A stretch of DNA of 64,000 nt, taken from Streptomyces brevispora (GTDB lineage Bacteria > Actinomycetota > Actinomycetes > Streptomycetales > Streptomycetaceae). Positions 8,030-17,405 of this stretch are shown here, piece by piece; within the stretch, counting starts at the first letter, position 1, and the number at the start of each line of letters is the position of its first letter. Location of the stretch: NCBI RefSeq assembly GCF_007829885.1, contig NZ_VIWW01000001.1, forward strand, positions 62,001 to 126,000, in the 5' to 3' direction. Made by a program: the position numbers and the translations under genes. The notes beneath the pieces are model-generated. The model worked only from the letters and a program-made list of their open reading frames with translations. It made no database searches and had not been told where the DNA came from.

Positions 8030-8517
8030 GACGATGCTCCTTTCGTGATCGCGCCCGGATAATGTTTCCTGAGATTCTTGAGCCCGTCCGCGGAAGCTCT
8101 TCGGGCCGCCTCGACGGTGCCGCCGAGGATCTCCGCGATCTCGGCGTACGCCAGCCCCGCCACATACCGGTAGGCGACAGCCTGGCGCTGCTTGCTGGGG
8201 AGTTCCTTCACCGCAGCCCACAGGCCGGCGGCCTCGACGTCCGGGACGCCCTGCCCTGCCGGCGCCTCCGGCACCTCGTCGACCGGCAGGGGGTTCCTCT
8301 TCGCGGCACGCAGCACGTCGATCGCCTTGCGGTGCGCGATCGTCACCAGCCACGCCTCCACGTTCGCCGTCTCCGGCAGATCGGGATAGGCGCGCATGGC
8401 GGAGAGGAACGTCTCCGACCACGCGTCGTCCGCATCGTGCGGGCCGAGGACGACCCGGCAGACGCGCAGCACGGTCGCGCCGTGCTGCGCGACCATACTT
8501 TCGAATGGTTGTTTCAT
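8026..8517 (-). CDS. ECF-type RNA polymerase sigma factor
   Basis: 163 residues from ATG 8517 (other in-frame starts lie at 8550 and 8523). Region 2 is VLRVCRVVLGPHDADDAWSE through VEAWLVTIAHRKAIDVLR; region 4 is ELPSKQRQAVAYRYVAGLAY with a helix-turn-helix AEIAEILGGTVEAARRASADGL. No anti-sigma gene is adjacent. It sits between two ogt genes and is translationally coupled to the second, so it probably directs the operon and perhaps other alkylation-response genes. A possible ECF-like site (GGAAAT ... CGTACGTC) is seen about 25-60 bp upstream, but only weakly supported. Confidence 0.9.
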   Translation of the reverse strand: MKQPFESMVAQHGATVLRVCRVVLGPHDADDAWSETFLSAMRAYPDLPETANVEAWLVTIAHRKAIDVLRAAKRNPLPVDEVPEAPAGQGVPDVEAAGLWAAVKELPSKQRQAVAYRYVAGLAYAEIAEILGGTVEAARRASADGLKNLRKHYPGAITKGASS

Positions 8518-8565
8518 GTTCATCCCATTGAAGACGTACGTGCGTGACAAACGTGAAATTTCCGG

Positions 8566-9078
8566 TCAGAACAACCGTCCGACATCACCTGCGAGCGGCT
8601 CCTCGATTTCCAGCAGCGCCCGCTTGCGCTTCAGCCCGCCGGCGTATCCGGTCAGGGCCCCGTTGGAACCGACGACGCGATGACATGGGACGAAGATGCA
8701 CAGCGGGTTCGCACCGACGGCCTGTCCGACCTTCTGTGCGAGACCGCGGCCGCCGACCTGCTCGGCGATACGGCCGTAGGTGACCGTGCCACCGCACTGA
8801 ATGCTCTTCACGATGTCCCAGACAGCGCGCTGGAACGAGTCGCCCTCGGCCTCCAGGGGAAGATCGAACTGCCTACGCCGCCCCGCCAGGTAATCGCACA
8901 ACTGGCAGGCCGCTTCGCTCAGCAACGCGTCCGTCGAGTCGCTGATCGCGGGGCCGAACGTCTCCTGCGGGGGCCGGCGGACGTGGTGCCTGAAGTACAG
9001 GCCGGCGATCGCCTCGCCCTTGGCAACGATCGTGATCGGCCCAAGGTGCGTCTCGATGACGACATGTCGAGTACTCAT
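8566..9078 (-). CDS. ogt: Methylated-DNA-[protein]-cysteine S-methyltransferase (second copy)
   Basis: 170 residues from ATG 9078, with AGGAGAGGGG upstream as ribosome-binding site. Active site IFVPCHRVVGSNGALTGYAGG, preceded by GTVTYGRIAEQVGGRGLAQKVG. It repairs O6-alkylguanine by self-alkylation. It is the first gene of the leftward repair operon and ends 48 bp before the sigma-factor start used here (15 bp before the longest one). A 2-domain protein of normal length; all key residues are present. Confidence 0.93.
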   Translation of the reverse strand: MSTRHVVIETHLGPITIVAKGEAIAGLYFRHHVRRPPQETFGPAISDSTDALLSEAACQLCDYLAGRRRQFDLPLEAEGDSFQRAVWDIVKSIQCGGTVTYGRIAEQVGGRGLAQKVGQAVGANPLCIFVPCHRVVGSNGALTGYAGGLKRKRALLEIEEPLAGDVGRLF

Positions 9079-9203
9079 CTGCGTCTCCCCTCTCCTGACC
9101 GGTAGACGCGTGCCACCCGCAGAACGTGAGATCTCGCTTTGGAGCGGCCACAGATCGCCGTGCCGGAGCATGCGGCGCAGGCGTTCCAGGCGATGCCCAC
9201 CCC

Positions 9204-9597
9204 GCCCCCGAGACTCTTCGCATCATCGAGCAGGGCCGCACCGACTCCGTCGACAGCACCTCCCTGCACGTGCCGGCGATCGACCTCTTCGACGGCGGGG
9301 GACGTCCTCTACAACCAGTGCCACATGTTCGTCGACGCCACCACACCCGAGAGCCGGAACGAGTGGATCGCCGAACTGGACCGCCTGGCGGCACTGAACC
9401 CGAAGACCGCCGTCGCCGGCCACAAGAAGCCCGGTGCCCCGGACGGACCGGAGATCATCGACGCGACGAAGCGCTACCTCGTCGACTTCGGCCGGGTCCA
9501 GGAAGAAACGTCAAGCGACCGCGAACTCTACGATGCCATGGCCAAGCTGTACCCCGACTGGGTCAGCCAACAGGCGTGGTTGATGTTCGGTCTGTAG
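9204..9597 (+). pseudogene. MBL-fold metallo-hydrolase remnant, N-truncated and frameshifted
   Basis: The first frame reads ETLRIIEQGRTDSVDSTSLH followed by VPAIDLFDGG, then the reading frame changes in a run of five G (9297-9301). The second frame continues DVLYNQCHMFVDATTPESRN, and later AALNPKTAVAGHKKPGAPD up to the TAG at 9597. Removing one G restores a continuous metallo-beta-lactamase-fold C-terminal half. The N-terminal half with the HxHxDH zinc motif is missing, so this is a true remnant even if the G-run were a sequencing error. Confidence 0.75.
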
Positions 9598-9689
9598 CCC
9601 GCGGATCAGTAGGTACGCCGGCCACTCCACGCACACCGCACCACACCGAGGCTGTGACCGCGCGGCGCCCCGGCCTGACTGCTTCGCCG

Positions 9690-9825
9690 CGGTGTTCTTA
9701 CGGCGGCGGGCCTGCTGCTCCCGACGCGCGATCCTCTCGCCGATCTTCTCGGCGACGGTACGCAGGAAGGCGAGTTCGGCGGGGTCGAGCACGTCGAAGA
9801 CGAGCTCGCACACCCGGGCCACGTG
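9690..9825 (-). pseudogene. Possible C-terminal fragment of a MarR-type regulator
   Basis: The reading HVARVCELVFDVLDPAELAF then LRTVAEKIGERIARREQ resembles the last helices of MarR-family regulators (a 'VLDPAELAFL' turn and long dimerisation helix). No start, no winged-helix part. The gap 9598-9937 holds nothing else I can support. MarR genes often sit beside MBL-hydrolase genes, which fits the neighbour. Confidence 0.35.
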
Positions 9826-9937
9826 TCCTGGAGCCGGTCCGCCGGGACGGGACTCCCCCCTCGACCCAGGCTGATCGGTTCGCTGGGCGGACCTGTCCGA
9901 CCGGGGCGCCGAGGGTCCGGTGAAAGTGCCGCAGGGA

Positions 9938-10549
9938 TCAGAGCGTGAGTACGGGCCGGGTGGAGAAATCCTCGCAGAGGCCTTCGCCGTCCGGGCCGTA
10001 CACGAACTCGGGCATAAAGGGGTTGCGGTTGGCAGTGGCCAGGGGCAACCATGCCAGCACCTGGCCGTAGCCCCCGCACACCGACTCACCGCCGTCCCCG
10101 CCGTGGACCACCGCGGTGTCGCTCGTCACCTCCGCACGGTATGTGTCATAGGCGATGCGCAGGCCAAAGGCGTTCAGCTGCTGCTCCGGGCCGGTGCGGT
10201 CCCCGTACGGGATGCGGTCGAGGGGACAGTCGTCGCCCCATCGGAACAGGGTGTCCGCGCCGGCTCCGCAGGCGTGCTCCCACTCGTCGGAGCTCGGCAT
10301 CCGCAGGCCGCGAGCCGCGAGAACCTCCGGCATGTCGGCAGGACTCTCGATCAGGTTCTCGTCCTCCACAGCCATGAGTACCGTGGCCAGAGTGACGCAC
10401 CGGCGTGGGCTGAGCACCTGTGCGAGGTGGGCCCGCAGATCGGGGCCATGGCCGAAGCCCTGTTGCAGGCTCTCCGCGTAGTCGGCGGTTGTCACCATCG
10501 CGGTTCCCGGCACGGAGGTGCCGGCGCAGGTGACGACCGCGTCCACCAC
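9938..10549 (-). CDS. Formylglycine-generating-enzyme-like (SUMF1-type) domain protein
   Basis: 203 residues from GTG 10549. The middle region SPADMPEVLAARGLRMPSSD, EWEHACGAGADTLFRWGDDC resembles the FGE-sulfatase/SUMF1 fold (LPTEAEWEYAA...-G..YPWG). Later GGESVCGGYGQVLAWLPLAT is also fold-like. Coding signal continues upstream of the GTG (LFRTPQVPAYPSGQQIGGLR, same frame) to a TGA near 10637 without a normal start codon, so the N terminus may be truncated or frameshifted. Role unknown; the classic FGE cysteines cannot be assigned confidently. Confidence 0.6.
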   Translation of the reverse strand: MVDAVVTCAGTSVPGTAMVTTADYAESLQQGFGHGPDLRAHLAQVLSPRRCVTLATVLMAVEDENLIESPADMPEVLAARGLRMPSSDEWEHACGAGADTLFRWGDDCPLDRIPYGDRTGPEQQLNAFGLRIAYDTYRAEVTSDTAVVHGGDGGESVCGGYGQVLAWLPLATANRNPFMPEFVYGPDGEGLCEDFSTRPVLTL

Positions 10550-10702
10550 TTGGACGGCCGCCCGGAGTCCCCCGATCTGCTGGCCCGAAGGGTACGCGGG
10601 GAACCTGCGGGGTCCGGAACAGACTCTGCGGCGGACGTTCGGTGATGATCCGTCACCGAATCTCCACCGCGGCCGCGTCCCCCTGGGGCCACGGCTACGG
10701 CG

Positions 10703-11623
10703 TCAGCGCGCCCCGTAGACCGGCTGCGGAGTCTCGGCCTCGGCGAGCAGTCCCGATACGACCGCCCCGGCCTCGGCCGGGCTCCAGCGGGCGCCCTTGT
10801 CGGCGGTGGGGCCGGGGCGCCAGCCCTCCATCACCGTGATCCGGCCGGCCTCGGCCTCGAAGACCCGGCCGCTGACCCCGGCACACGCCGCGGAGCCGAG
10901 CCACACGACGAGCGGCGAGACGTTCTCCGGAGCCATCGCGTCGAAGCCGCCCTCAGCGGGCGCCGCCATGGTCTCGGCGAAGGTTTCCTCCGTCATCCGG
11001 GTACGGGCGGCCGGGGCGATCGCGTTGACCTGGACCCCGTAACGGCCCATCTCTGCGGCGGCCACCAGGGTCAGGGCGACGATCCCGGCCTTGGCGGCGG
11101 AGTAGCTGCCCTGGCCGACGCTGCCCAGCAGCCCGGCCCCGGAACCGGTGTTGACGACCCTCGCCTCGGGCACCCGCCCGGCCTTCGCCTCGGCGCGCCA
11201 GTACGCCGCCGCGTGCTTGAGCGGCAGGAAGTGGCCCCTGAGGTGGACGCGTGTCACGGCGTCCCAGTCGTCCTCGTCCAGGTTCACGAGCATCCGGTCG
11301 CGGAGGAATCCGGCGTTGTTGACCAGGGTGTCGAGGCGGCCGAAGGAGTCGAGCGCGGTCGCGACAAGGGAGGCCGCACCGTCGGCGGTGGCTATGTCCG
11401 CGTTGTGCGCGACGGCCTCACCGCCGGCCGCGCGGATCTCCTCGACGACCTTTTGGGCGGGGCCGGTTGCCGTACCGGAACCGTCGAGGCCCACACCGAG
11501 GTCGTTGACGACGACTTTCGCACCCTCGGCGGCGAAGGCCAGGGCGTGGGTGCGGCCGAGTCCGCGGCCCGCGCCGGTGACGACGGCGACGCGTCCGGCA
11601 CACAGAGTTGTCGATGAGGTCAT
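10703..11623 (-). CDS. SDR oxidoreductase of the steroid C/D-ring cluster (Rv3548c-like)
   Basis: 306-residue SDR with GAGRGLGRTHAL cofactor motif, a NDLGVGLDGSGTATGPAQ insertion, NNAGFLRDRM, NTGSGAGLLGSVGQGSYSAAK (Ser/Tyr/Lys), and a C-terminal extension. Length and the NDLG insertion fit the group that includes mycobacterial Rv3548c, a KstR2-regulon gene, and peroxisomal MFE-2-type hydroxyacyl-CoA dehydrogenases. It is divergent from the echA20-ipdABC operon and shares a KstR2-type operator with it. Confidence 0.8.
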   Translation of the reverse strand: MTSSTTLCAGRVAVVTGAGRGLGRTHALAFAAEGAKVVVNDLGVGLDGSGTATGPAQKVVEEIRAAGGEAVAHNADIATADGAASLVATALDSFGRLDTLVNNAGFLRDRMLVNLDEDDWDAVTRVHLRGHFLPLKHAAAYWRAEAKAGRVPEARVVNTGSGAGLLGSVGQGSYSAAKAGIVALTLVAAAEMGRYGVQVNAIAPAARTRMTEETFAETMAAPAEGGFDAMAPENVSPLVVWLGSAACAGVSGRVFEAEAGRITVMEGWRPGPTADKGARWSPAEAGAVVSGLLAEAETPQPVYGAR

Positions 11624-11778
11624 GACGGGTGTCCTTTCGATGGGCGAATGGTCGGTGGCGAAGGGGCGAGGGTCGGTGGCGAAGGGGCGGTGGGCGAAAG
11701 GGCGGGGAACGGGGCGCCGGGTCCGCCGAGTGGCATGACGCTCTCCCGCGGCGTCCGTATCACTGCTACGTTGAATCT

Positions 11779-11792
11779 AACAAACGTTTGGT
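11779..11792. promoter_or_regulatory. KstR2-type operator, copy 1
   Basis: Palindrome AACAAACGTTTGGT, 20 bp upstream of the echA20 start and between the divergent SDR and echA20 genes. Its reverse complement ACCAAACGTTTGTT matches the copy at 19367-19380 at 12 of 14 positions. The reported mycobacterial KstR2 motif is AnCAAGnnCTTGnT; this copy differs from it at the fixed G and C positions. Confidence 0.7.
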
Positions 11793-11812
11793 GGAAGGTA
11801 GCTGATCTGCTC

Positions 11813-12568
11813 ATGGGTGTCTCCACCTCCGCCCCGGAAGAGGGCGTCGCCGTCGTCACCGTGGACTTCCCCCCGGTCAACGCCCTGCCCGTACAGGGCT
11901 GGTACGACCTCGCCGCCGCGGTGCGCGCCGCCGGGGCCGACCCGGACGTCCGGTGCGTGGTACTCACTGCCGAAGGCCGCGGATTCAACGCGGGCGTGGA
12001 CATCAAGGAGATGCAGCGTGCGGACGGGCCCGAGGCGCTGATCGGCGCCAACCGGGGCTGCTTCGAGGCGTTCGCGGCGGTCTACGAGTGCGAGGTTCCG
12101 GTGGTCGCCGCCGTGCAGGGCTTCTGCCTGGGCGGCGGCATCGGCCTGGTGGGCAACGCGGACGCGATCGTGGCCAGTGACGACGCGTCCTTCGGACTGC
12201 CGGAGCTGGACCGCGGTGCGCTCGGCGCGGCCACTCATCTGGCCCGGCTGGTCCCGCAGCATCTGATGCGGACCCTGTACTACACCTCGCGCACCGTGAC
12301 GGCCCAGGAACTGCACCGGCACGGCTCGGTGTGGAGCGTCGTCCCGCCCGACCGGCTGTCCGGGGCCGCCCTGGAGCTGGCCCGGGAGATCGCCGCCAAG
12401 GACGGATACCTGATCCGGCTGGCCAAGGCCGCCATCAACGGCATCGACCCGGTCGACGTACGCCGCAGCTACCGCTTCGAGCAGGGCTTCACCTTCGAGG
12501 CCAACCTCAGCGGCGTCGCCGACCGCGTGCGCGACACCTTCGGCACGGACAAGGAGCGGCAGGCGTGA
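11813..12568 (+). CDS. echA20: Enoyl-CoA hydratase-family protein, EchA20-like ring hydrolase
   Basis: 251 residues from ATG 11813. Crotonase fold: VLTAEGRGFNAGVDIKEMQ (first oxyanion-hole strand) and VQGFCLGGGIGLVGNADAIV (second). In M. tuberculosis EchA20 hydrolytically opens the last five-membered ring (ring D) of HIEC-CoA during HIP breakdown. Assignment rests on direct linkage to ipdA (GTGA overlap), ipdB and ipdC in the same order as Rv3550-Rv3553. The longer ORF upstream of 11813 is rejected because it would run through the operator. Confidence 0.82.
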   Translation: MGVSTSAPEEGVAVVTVDFPPVNALPVQGWYDLAAAVRAAGADPDVRCVVLTAEGRGFNAGVDIKEMQRADGPEALIGANRGCFEAFAAVYECEVPVVAAVQGFCLGGGIGLVGNADAIVASDDASFGLPELDRGALGAATHLARLVPQHLMRTLYYTSRTVTAQELHRHGSVWSVVPPDRLSGAALELAREIAAKDGYLIRLAKAAINGIDPVDVRRSYRFEQGFTFEANLSGVADRVRDTFGTDKERQA

Positions 12569-13431
12569 CACAGGACAAGACGATGACGGCCGACGACGTC
12601 GTCGGCCGGCTGGAGAGCGGTATGACGGTCGGCATCGGCGGCTGGGGTTCGCGCCGTAAGCCGATGGCCCTGGTCCGGGCGCTGCTGCGCTCGGACGTCA
12701 CCGATCTGACCATGGTGTCGTACGGCGGCCCGGACGTCGGTCTGCTCGCCGCCGCGGGCAGGATCCGCAAGCTGGTCGCGGCGTTCGGGACCCTGGACTC
12801 GATACCGCTGGAGCCGCACTTCACCGCCGCCCGGCAGCGCGGTGCGTTCGAGATGGTCGAGCTCGACGAGGCGATGCTGATGTGGGGCCTGACGGCGGGG
12901 GCGCAACGGTTGCCGTTCATGCCGGTGCGGGCCGGTCTCGGCTCGGACCTGATGGAGGTCAACCCCGCTTTGCGTACGGTCACTTCGCCGTACGAGGACG
13001 GGGAGATCCTGGTCGCGGCACCGGCCCTGCGGCTGGATGCCGCCCTGGTCCACCTCAACCGCGCGGACGTTCAGGGCAACGGTCAGTACCTGGGCCCCGA
13101 CCCGTACTTCGACGACCTGTTCTGCGAGGCCGCCGACCACAGTTACGTCTCCTGCGAGCGGATCGTGGAGACAGCGGACCTGCTCAAGGAGCACGGGCCG
13201 CAGACGCTGCTGGTCAAGCGGCTGTTCGTGGACGGGGTCGTCGAGACGCCGAACGGTGCGCACTTCACGTCCTGCGTGCCCGACCACGACCGGGACGAGA
13301 GCTTCCAGCGCGCCTACGTCCGGGCCGCCCGTGATCCCGAGGCGTGGCCCACCTTCGTCGAACGGTTCCTTTCCGGGGACGAGGCCGCCTACCAGGCCGC
13401 CGTCACCGCGTTCCACCAGGAGGAAGCATGA
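12565..13431 (+). CDS. ipdA: CoA-transferase-fold ring hydrolase, alpha subunit
   Basis: 288 residues from GTG 12565 (GTGA overlap with echA20). Class I CoA-transferase alpha fold: ESGMTVGIGGWGSRRKPMAL near the start, later PFMPVRAGLGSDLMEVNP and VHLNRADVQGNGQY. In KstR2 clusters IpdA with IpdB forms the COCHEA-CoA hydrolase that opens the last six-membered ring (ring C) without transferring CoA. Coupled to ipdB by ATGA. Alternative: an ordinary 3-oxoacid CoA-transferase subunit, made unlikely by the neighbours. Confidence 0.85.
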   Translation: MTQDKTMTADDVVGRLESGMTVGIGGWGSRRKPMALVRALLRSDVTDLTMVSYGGPDVGLLAAAGRIRKLVAAFGTLDSIPLEPHFTAARQRGAFEMVELDEAMLMWGLTAGAQRLPFMPVRAGLGSDLMEVNPALRTVTSPYEDGEILVAAPALRLDAALVHLNRADVQGNGQYLGPDPYFDDLFCEAADHSYVSCERIVETADLLKEHGPQTLLVKRLFVDGVVETPNGAHFTSCVPDHDRDESFQRAYVRAARDPEAWPTFVERFLSGDEAAYQAAVTAFHQEEA

Positions 13432-14207
13432 GCGGCACCGAGACCACCGGCATCGCGACGGCGAGCCGCGCCGAGTACTGCGTGGTGGCCTGCGCGGAGG
13501 CGTGGCGGGACGCGGGCGAGATCCTCGCCAGCCCAATGGGCACCGTCCCGGCCATCGGGGCGCGCCTGGCGCGGCTCACCTTCTCGCCGGACCTGCTGCT
13601 GACCGACGGGGAGGCGCTGCTGATGGGCGACACCCCGGCGTTGGGGTCCGGGCCGGGGAGCGTCGAGGGCTGGCTGCCCTTTCGCCAGCACCTGACGCTC
13701 ACCGCCACCGGCCGCCGGCACGTGATGATGGGCGCCAGTCAGATCGACCGGCACGGCAACCAGAACATCTCATGCATCGGTGACTGGTCCCGGCCCACCC
13801 GGCAGCTGCTCGGGGTGCGCGGCGCCCCCGTCAACACGCTCAACAACCCGACGAGTTATTGGGTGCCCAAACACTCGGAGCGGGTGTTCGTGGAGCACGT
13901 CGACATGGTCAGCGGGGTCGGGTACGACCGGGCGGCTGCCGCCGGTCCCTCCGCGACGCGCTACCACCGCATCTCCGAAGTCGTCAGCAATCTGGGCGTC
14001 TTCGACTTCGAGACCCCCGACCGGACGATGCGGCTGCGTTCCCTGCACCCCGGGGTGAGTGTCGAACAGGTCGCCGAGGCCACCGGGTTCGCCCTCACCG
14101 TCCCGGGCGAGGTACCGCTCACCCGGGATCCCACGGAGGCAGAGCTCCGGCTGATCCGGGAGATCATCGACCCGCAGGGGCTGCGCGATCGCGAGGTCCC
14201 GGCATGA
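13428..14207 (+). CDS. ipdB: CoA-transferase-fold ring hydrolase, beta subunit
   Basis: 259 residues from ATG 13428. Beta-subunit-type features: LASPMGTVPAIGARLARLTF, SEVVSNLGVFDF, and GASQIDRHGNQNISCIGDW in the middle. Paired with IpdA by a 4-base overlap upstream and with ipdC by ATGA downstream. The glutamate nucleophile of true CoA-transferases is not evident to me at the usual place, in line with the hydrolase role known for IpdAB. Confidence 0.85.
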   Translation: MSGTETTGIATASRAEYCVVACAEAWRDAGEILASPMGTVPAIGARLARLTFSPDLLLTDGEALLMGDTPALGSGPGSVEGWLPFRQHLTLTATGRRHVMMGASQIDRHGNQNISCIGDWSRPTRQLLGVRGAPVNTLNNPTSYWVPKHSERVFVEHVDMVSGVGYDRAAAAGPSATRYHRISEVVSNLGVFDFETPDRTMRLRSLHPGVSVEQVAEATGFALTVPGEVPLTRDPTEAELRLIREIIDPQGLRDREVPA

Positions 14208-15280
14208 CCGGGCCCTCGCCACTGCCGACCGCGCTCACCGAACTGACCGGGGTGCGGTACCCGATCGTGCAGACCGGGATGGGATGGGTGGCCGGTCCCC
14301 GGCTGGTGTCCGCCTGCGCGAACGCGGGGGCGCTCGGCATCCTGGCCTCCGCGACGATGACCGTCGAGCAGTTGCGCGCGGCGGTCCGCGAGGTCAAGTC
14401 CCGTACGGACGAACCGTTCGGCGTCAATCTGCGGGCGGACGCGGGTGACGCGGGCGAGCGGGTGCGGATCATGATCGACGAGGGGGTGCGGGTGGCGTCG
14501 TTCGCGCTCGCCCCGTCGAAGGAGCTGATCGCGCGGCTCAAGGACGCGGGCGTCGTCGTCATCCCGTCCGTGGGTGCCCGGCGGCACGCGGAGAAGGTCG
14601 CCGCGTGGGGCGCCGACGCGGTGTTGGTGCAGGGCGGCGAGGGCGGCGGCCACACGGGCGACGTGGCCACCACCGTGCTGCTCCCCCAGGTCGTGGACGC
14701 CGTCGACATCCCGGTCATCGCGGCGGGCGGATTCCACGACGGCCGCGGCCTGGTCGCCGCGCTCGCCTTCGGAGCGGCGGGCATCGGGATGGGGACGCGC
14801 TTCCTGCTCACCTCCGACAGCACCGTCCCGGCGGCGGTGAAGGCGAAGTACCTGGCCGCCACCGTCAAGGACGTCACGGTCACCGACCGGGTCGACGGCC
14901 TGCCGCACCGGATGCTGCGCACGGAGATGGTCGACTCGCTGGAGCGCGCCGGCCGGGCGGCCTCACTGCTGGCGGCGGTCCGGCACGCCTCGGCCTTCCG
15001 GAAGGAGACCGGCGCGAGCTGGCGCGGGCTGGTCCGCGACGGGCTCTCGATGAAGCACGGCAGGGAGCTGACCTGGAGCCAGGTGCTGCTGGCCGCCAAC
15101 ACACCGATGCTGCTCAAGGCCTCGATGGTCGAGGGGCGTACCGATATCGGGGTGATGGCCTCGGGGCAGGTGGCGGGTCTGATCGACGATCTGCCGTCCT
15201 GCGCGGAGCTGGTCGAGCGGGTCGTGGCCGAGGCGCTGACCGCGCTGAAGTCGCTGCCGGGGGCGGACCGAAGCTCCTGA
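14204..15280 (+). CDS. ipdC: FMN-dependent reductase of the nitronate monooxygenase fold
   Basis: 358 residues. TIM-barrel NMO/2-nitropropane-dioxygenase family: PIVQTGMGWVAGPRLVSACA at the start, GADAVLVQGGEGGGHTGD (flavin phosphate region), PVIAAGGFHDGRGLVAALAF and GAAGIGMGTRFLLTSDS. In mycobacteria IpdC is a flavin-dependent enzyme needed before ring opening in HIP catabolism. Last gene of the echA20-ipdABC operon; a hairpin follows. Confidence 0.85.
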   Translation: MTGPSPLPTALTELTGVRYPIVQTGMGWVAGPRLVSACANAGALGILASATMTVEQLRAAVREVKSRTDEPFGVNLRADAGDAGERVRIMIDEGVRVASFALAPSKELIARLKDAGVVVIPSVGARRHAEKVAAWGADAVLVQGGEGGGHTGDVATTVLLPQVVDAVDIPVIAAGGFHDGRGLVAALAFGAAGIGMGTRFLLTSDSTVPAAVKAKYLAATVKDVTVTDRVDGLPHRMLRTEMVDSLERAGRAASLLAAVRHASAFRKETGASWRGLVRDGLSMKHGRELTWSQVLLAANTPMLLKASMVEGRTDIGVMASGQVAGLIDDLPSCAELVERVVAEALTALKSLPGADRSS

Positions 15281-15292
15281 TGTACCCGGACG

Positions 15293-15326
15293 AAGGGGGC
15301 GGTCCGGACCCACGGGCCGTCCCCTT
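15293..15326. terminator. Terminator after ipdC
   Basis: Arms AAGGGGGCGG and CCGTCCCCTT (9 of 10 pairs) with a 14-base loop, 12 bp after the ipdC stop and in the convergent gap with fadA6. Confidence 0.6.
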
Positions 15327-15400
15327 GCGGCGTCGATGGCGGTGAACTCGCCTGTTGCGGACGTGATCTTGGCAGACGGTGCGCCGGTCCCCTCGCCAGG

Positions 15401-15550
15401 ACGCTGTCCGTGGCCTTCGCCCGGAAGGACGGGGGCGGCTACTACGACATCACCGTATGGAGCCGGTCCGGAGCCTTCCCCGACGACGGCGCTCTCCTCA
15501 ACATCGCCGTGGAGGTTCTGCCGACGATCCCGGACCGGACGGCTCGCTGA
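15401..15550 (+). other. Short coding-like fragment in the ipdC-fadA6 gap
   Basis: The frame TLSVAFARKDGGGYYDITVW then SRSGAFPDDGALLNIAVEVL runs to a TGA at 15550 with coding-like composition but no start codon. I do not recognise a family. It may be a gene remnant; the rest of 15281-15612 holds only the hairpin. Confidence 0.25.
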
Positions 15551-15612
15551 GACACCGGACCCGGCCGGGGCGTCCCGGTGGACCCTCAGCGGTACGCCGC
15601 ACCGCCGGTCCG

Positions 15613-16770
<1,158 letters not shown>

Positions 16771-16802
16771 GACTGCTCCTTCGTGGAGAGGTTGACGGCA
16801 TG

Positions 16803-17405
16803 TCAGGTATGGGGGGTGATGCCTTCGAGGACCATGGACAGGTACTGGCGGGCGATCTCCTCCGGGCTGTGGGTACCGCCGGGGCGGTACCAGGAGGCGG
16901 CCACCCAGACGGTGTCGCGGACGAAGCGGTAGACGAGGCGGACGTCCAGGTCGCCGCGGAAGGCCTGCTCGGCGACGCCGCGTTCCAGGGTGCGCAGCCA
17001 GGCGTCCTCGAACTTCGCCCGCGAGTCGGTGAGGTAGGCGAAGCGCGACTGGGCGGAGAGGTGCCTGGACTCCCTCTGGTAGATGGCGACCGCGGGACCG
17101 TGCCGGTCGATCTGCCGGAAGGACTGGGTGACGAGCGACTCGATGGTCTCCCGGGGCCCGAGTCCGGCGGTGAGGACGGTGCCGTAGCCCGCCCACAGCT
17201 CGTCCAGGAAGGCCGAGAGGATCTCGTCCAGCATCGACTCCTTGGAGTCGAAGTGGTAATAGAGGCTGCCCGCGAGCAGCCCGGCCTCGTCCGCGATGCG
17301 GCGGACGGTGGTGGCGTTGTAGCCAAGGGCGGCGAACACCTCGGCGGCGGTCGCCAGGAGTTCGGCGCGTCGTTCGGCGTTGGCGTTCCCGGCGATCGCG
17401 TTCAC
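16803..17405 (-). CDS. kstR2: TetR-family repressor, KstR2-like
   Basis: 200 residues from GTG 17405 (GTGA overlap with ipdF). N-terminal helix-turn-helix TTVRRIADEAGLLAGSLYYH then FDSKESMLDEIL; alpha-helical ligand domain after it. In mycobacteria and rhodococci KstR2 represses the C/D-ring genes and is released by HIP-CoA. Position between fadA6 and ipdF and length (200) match KstR2. It probably acts at the two boxes at 11779 and 19367. Confidence 0.82.
   Translation of the reverse strand: MNAIAGNANAERRAELLATAAEVFAALGYNATTVRRIADEAGLLAGSLYYHFDSKESMLDEILSAFLDELWAGYGTVLTAGLGPRETIESLVTQSFRQIDRHGPAVAIYQRESRHLSAQSRFAYLTDSRAKFEDAWLRTLERGVAEQAFRGDLDVRLVYRFVRDTVWVAASWYRPGGTHSPEEIARQYLSMVLEGITPHT

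Noticed and set aside
8541..8600. Firm ECF promoter upstream of the sigma-factor gene
   Set aside because: GGAAAT and CGTACGTC are present at a possible spacing, but the match to ECF consensus is too weak to list as a feature.
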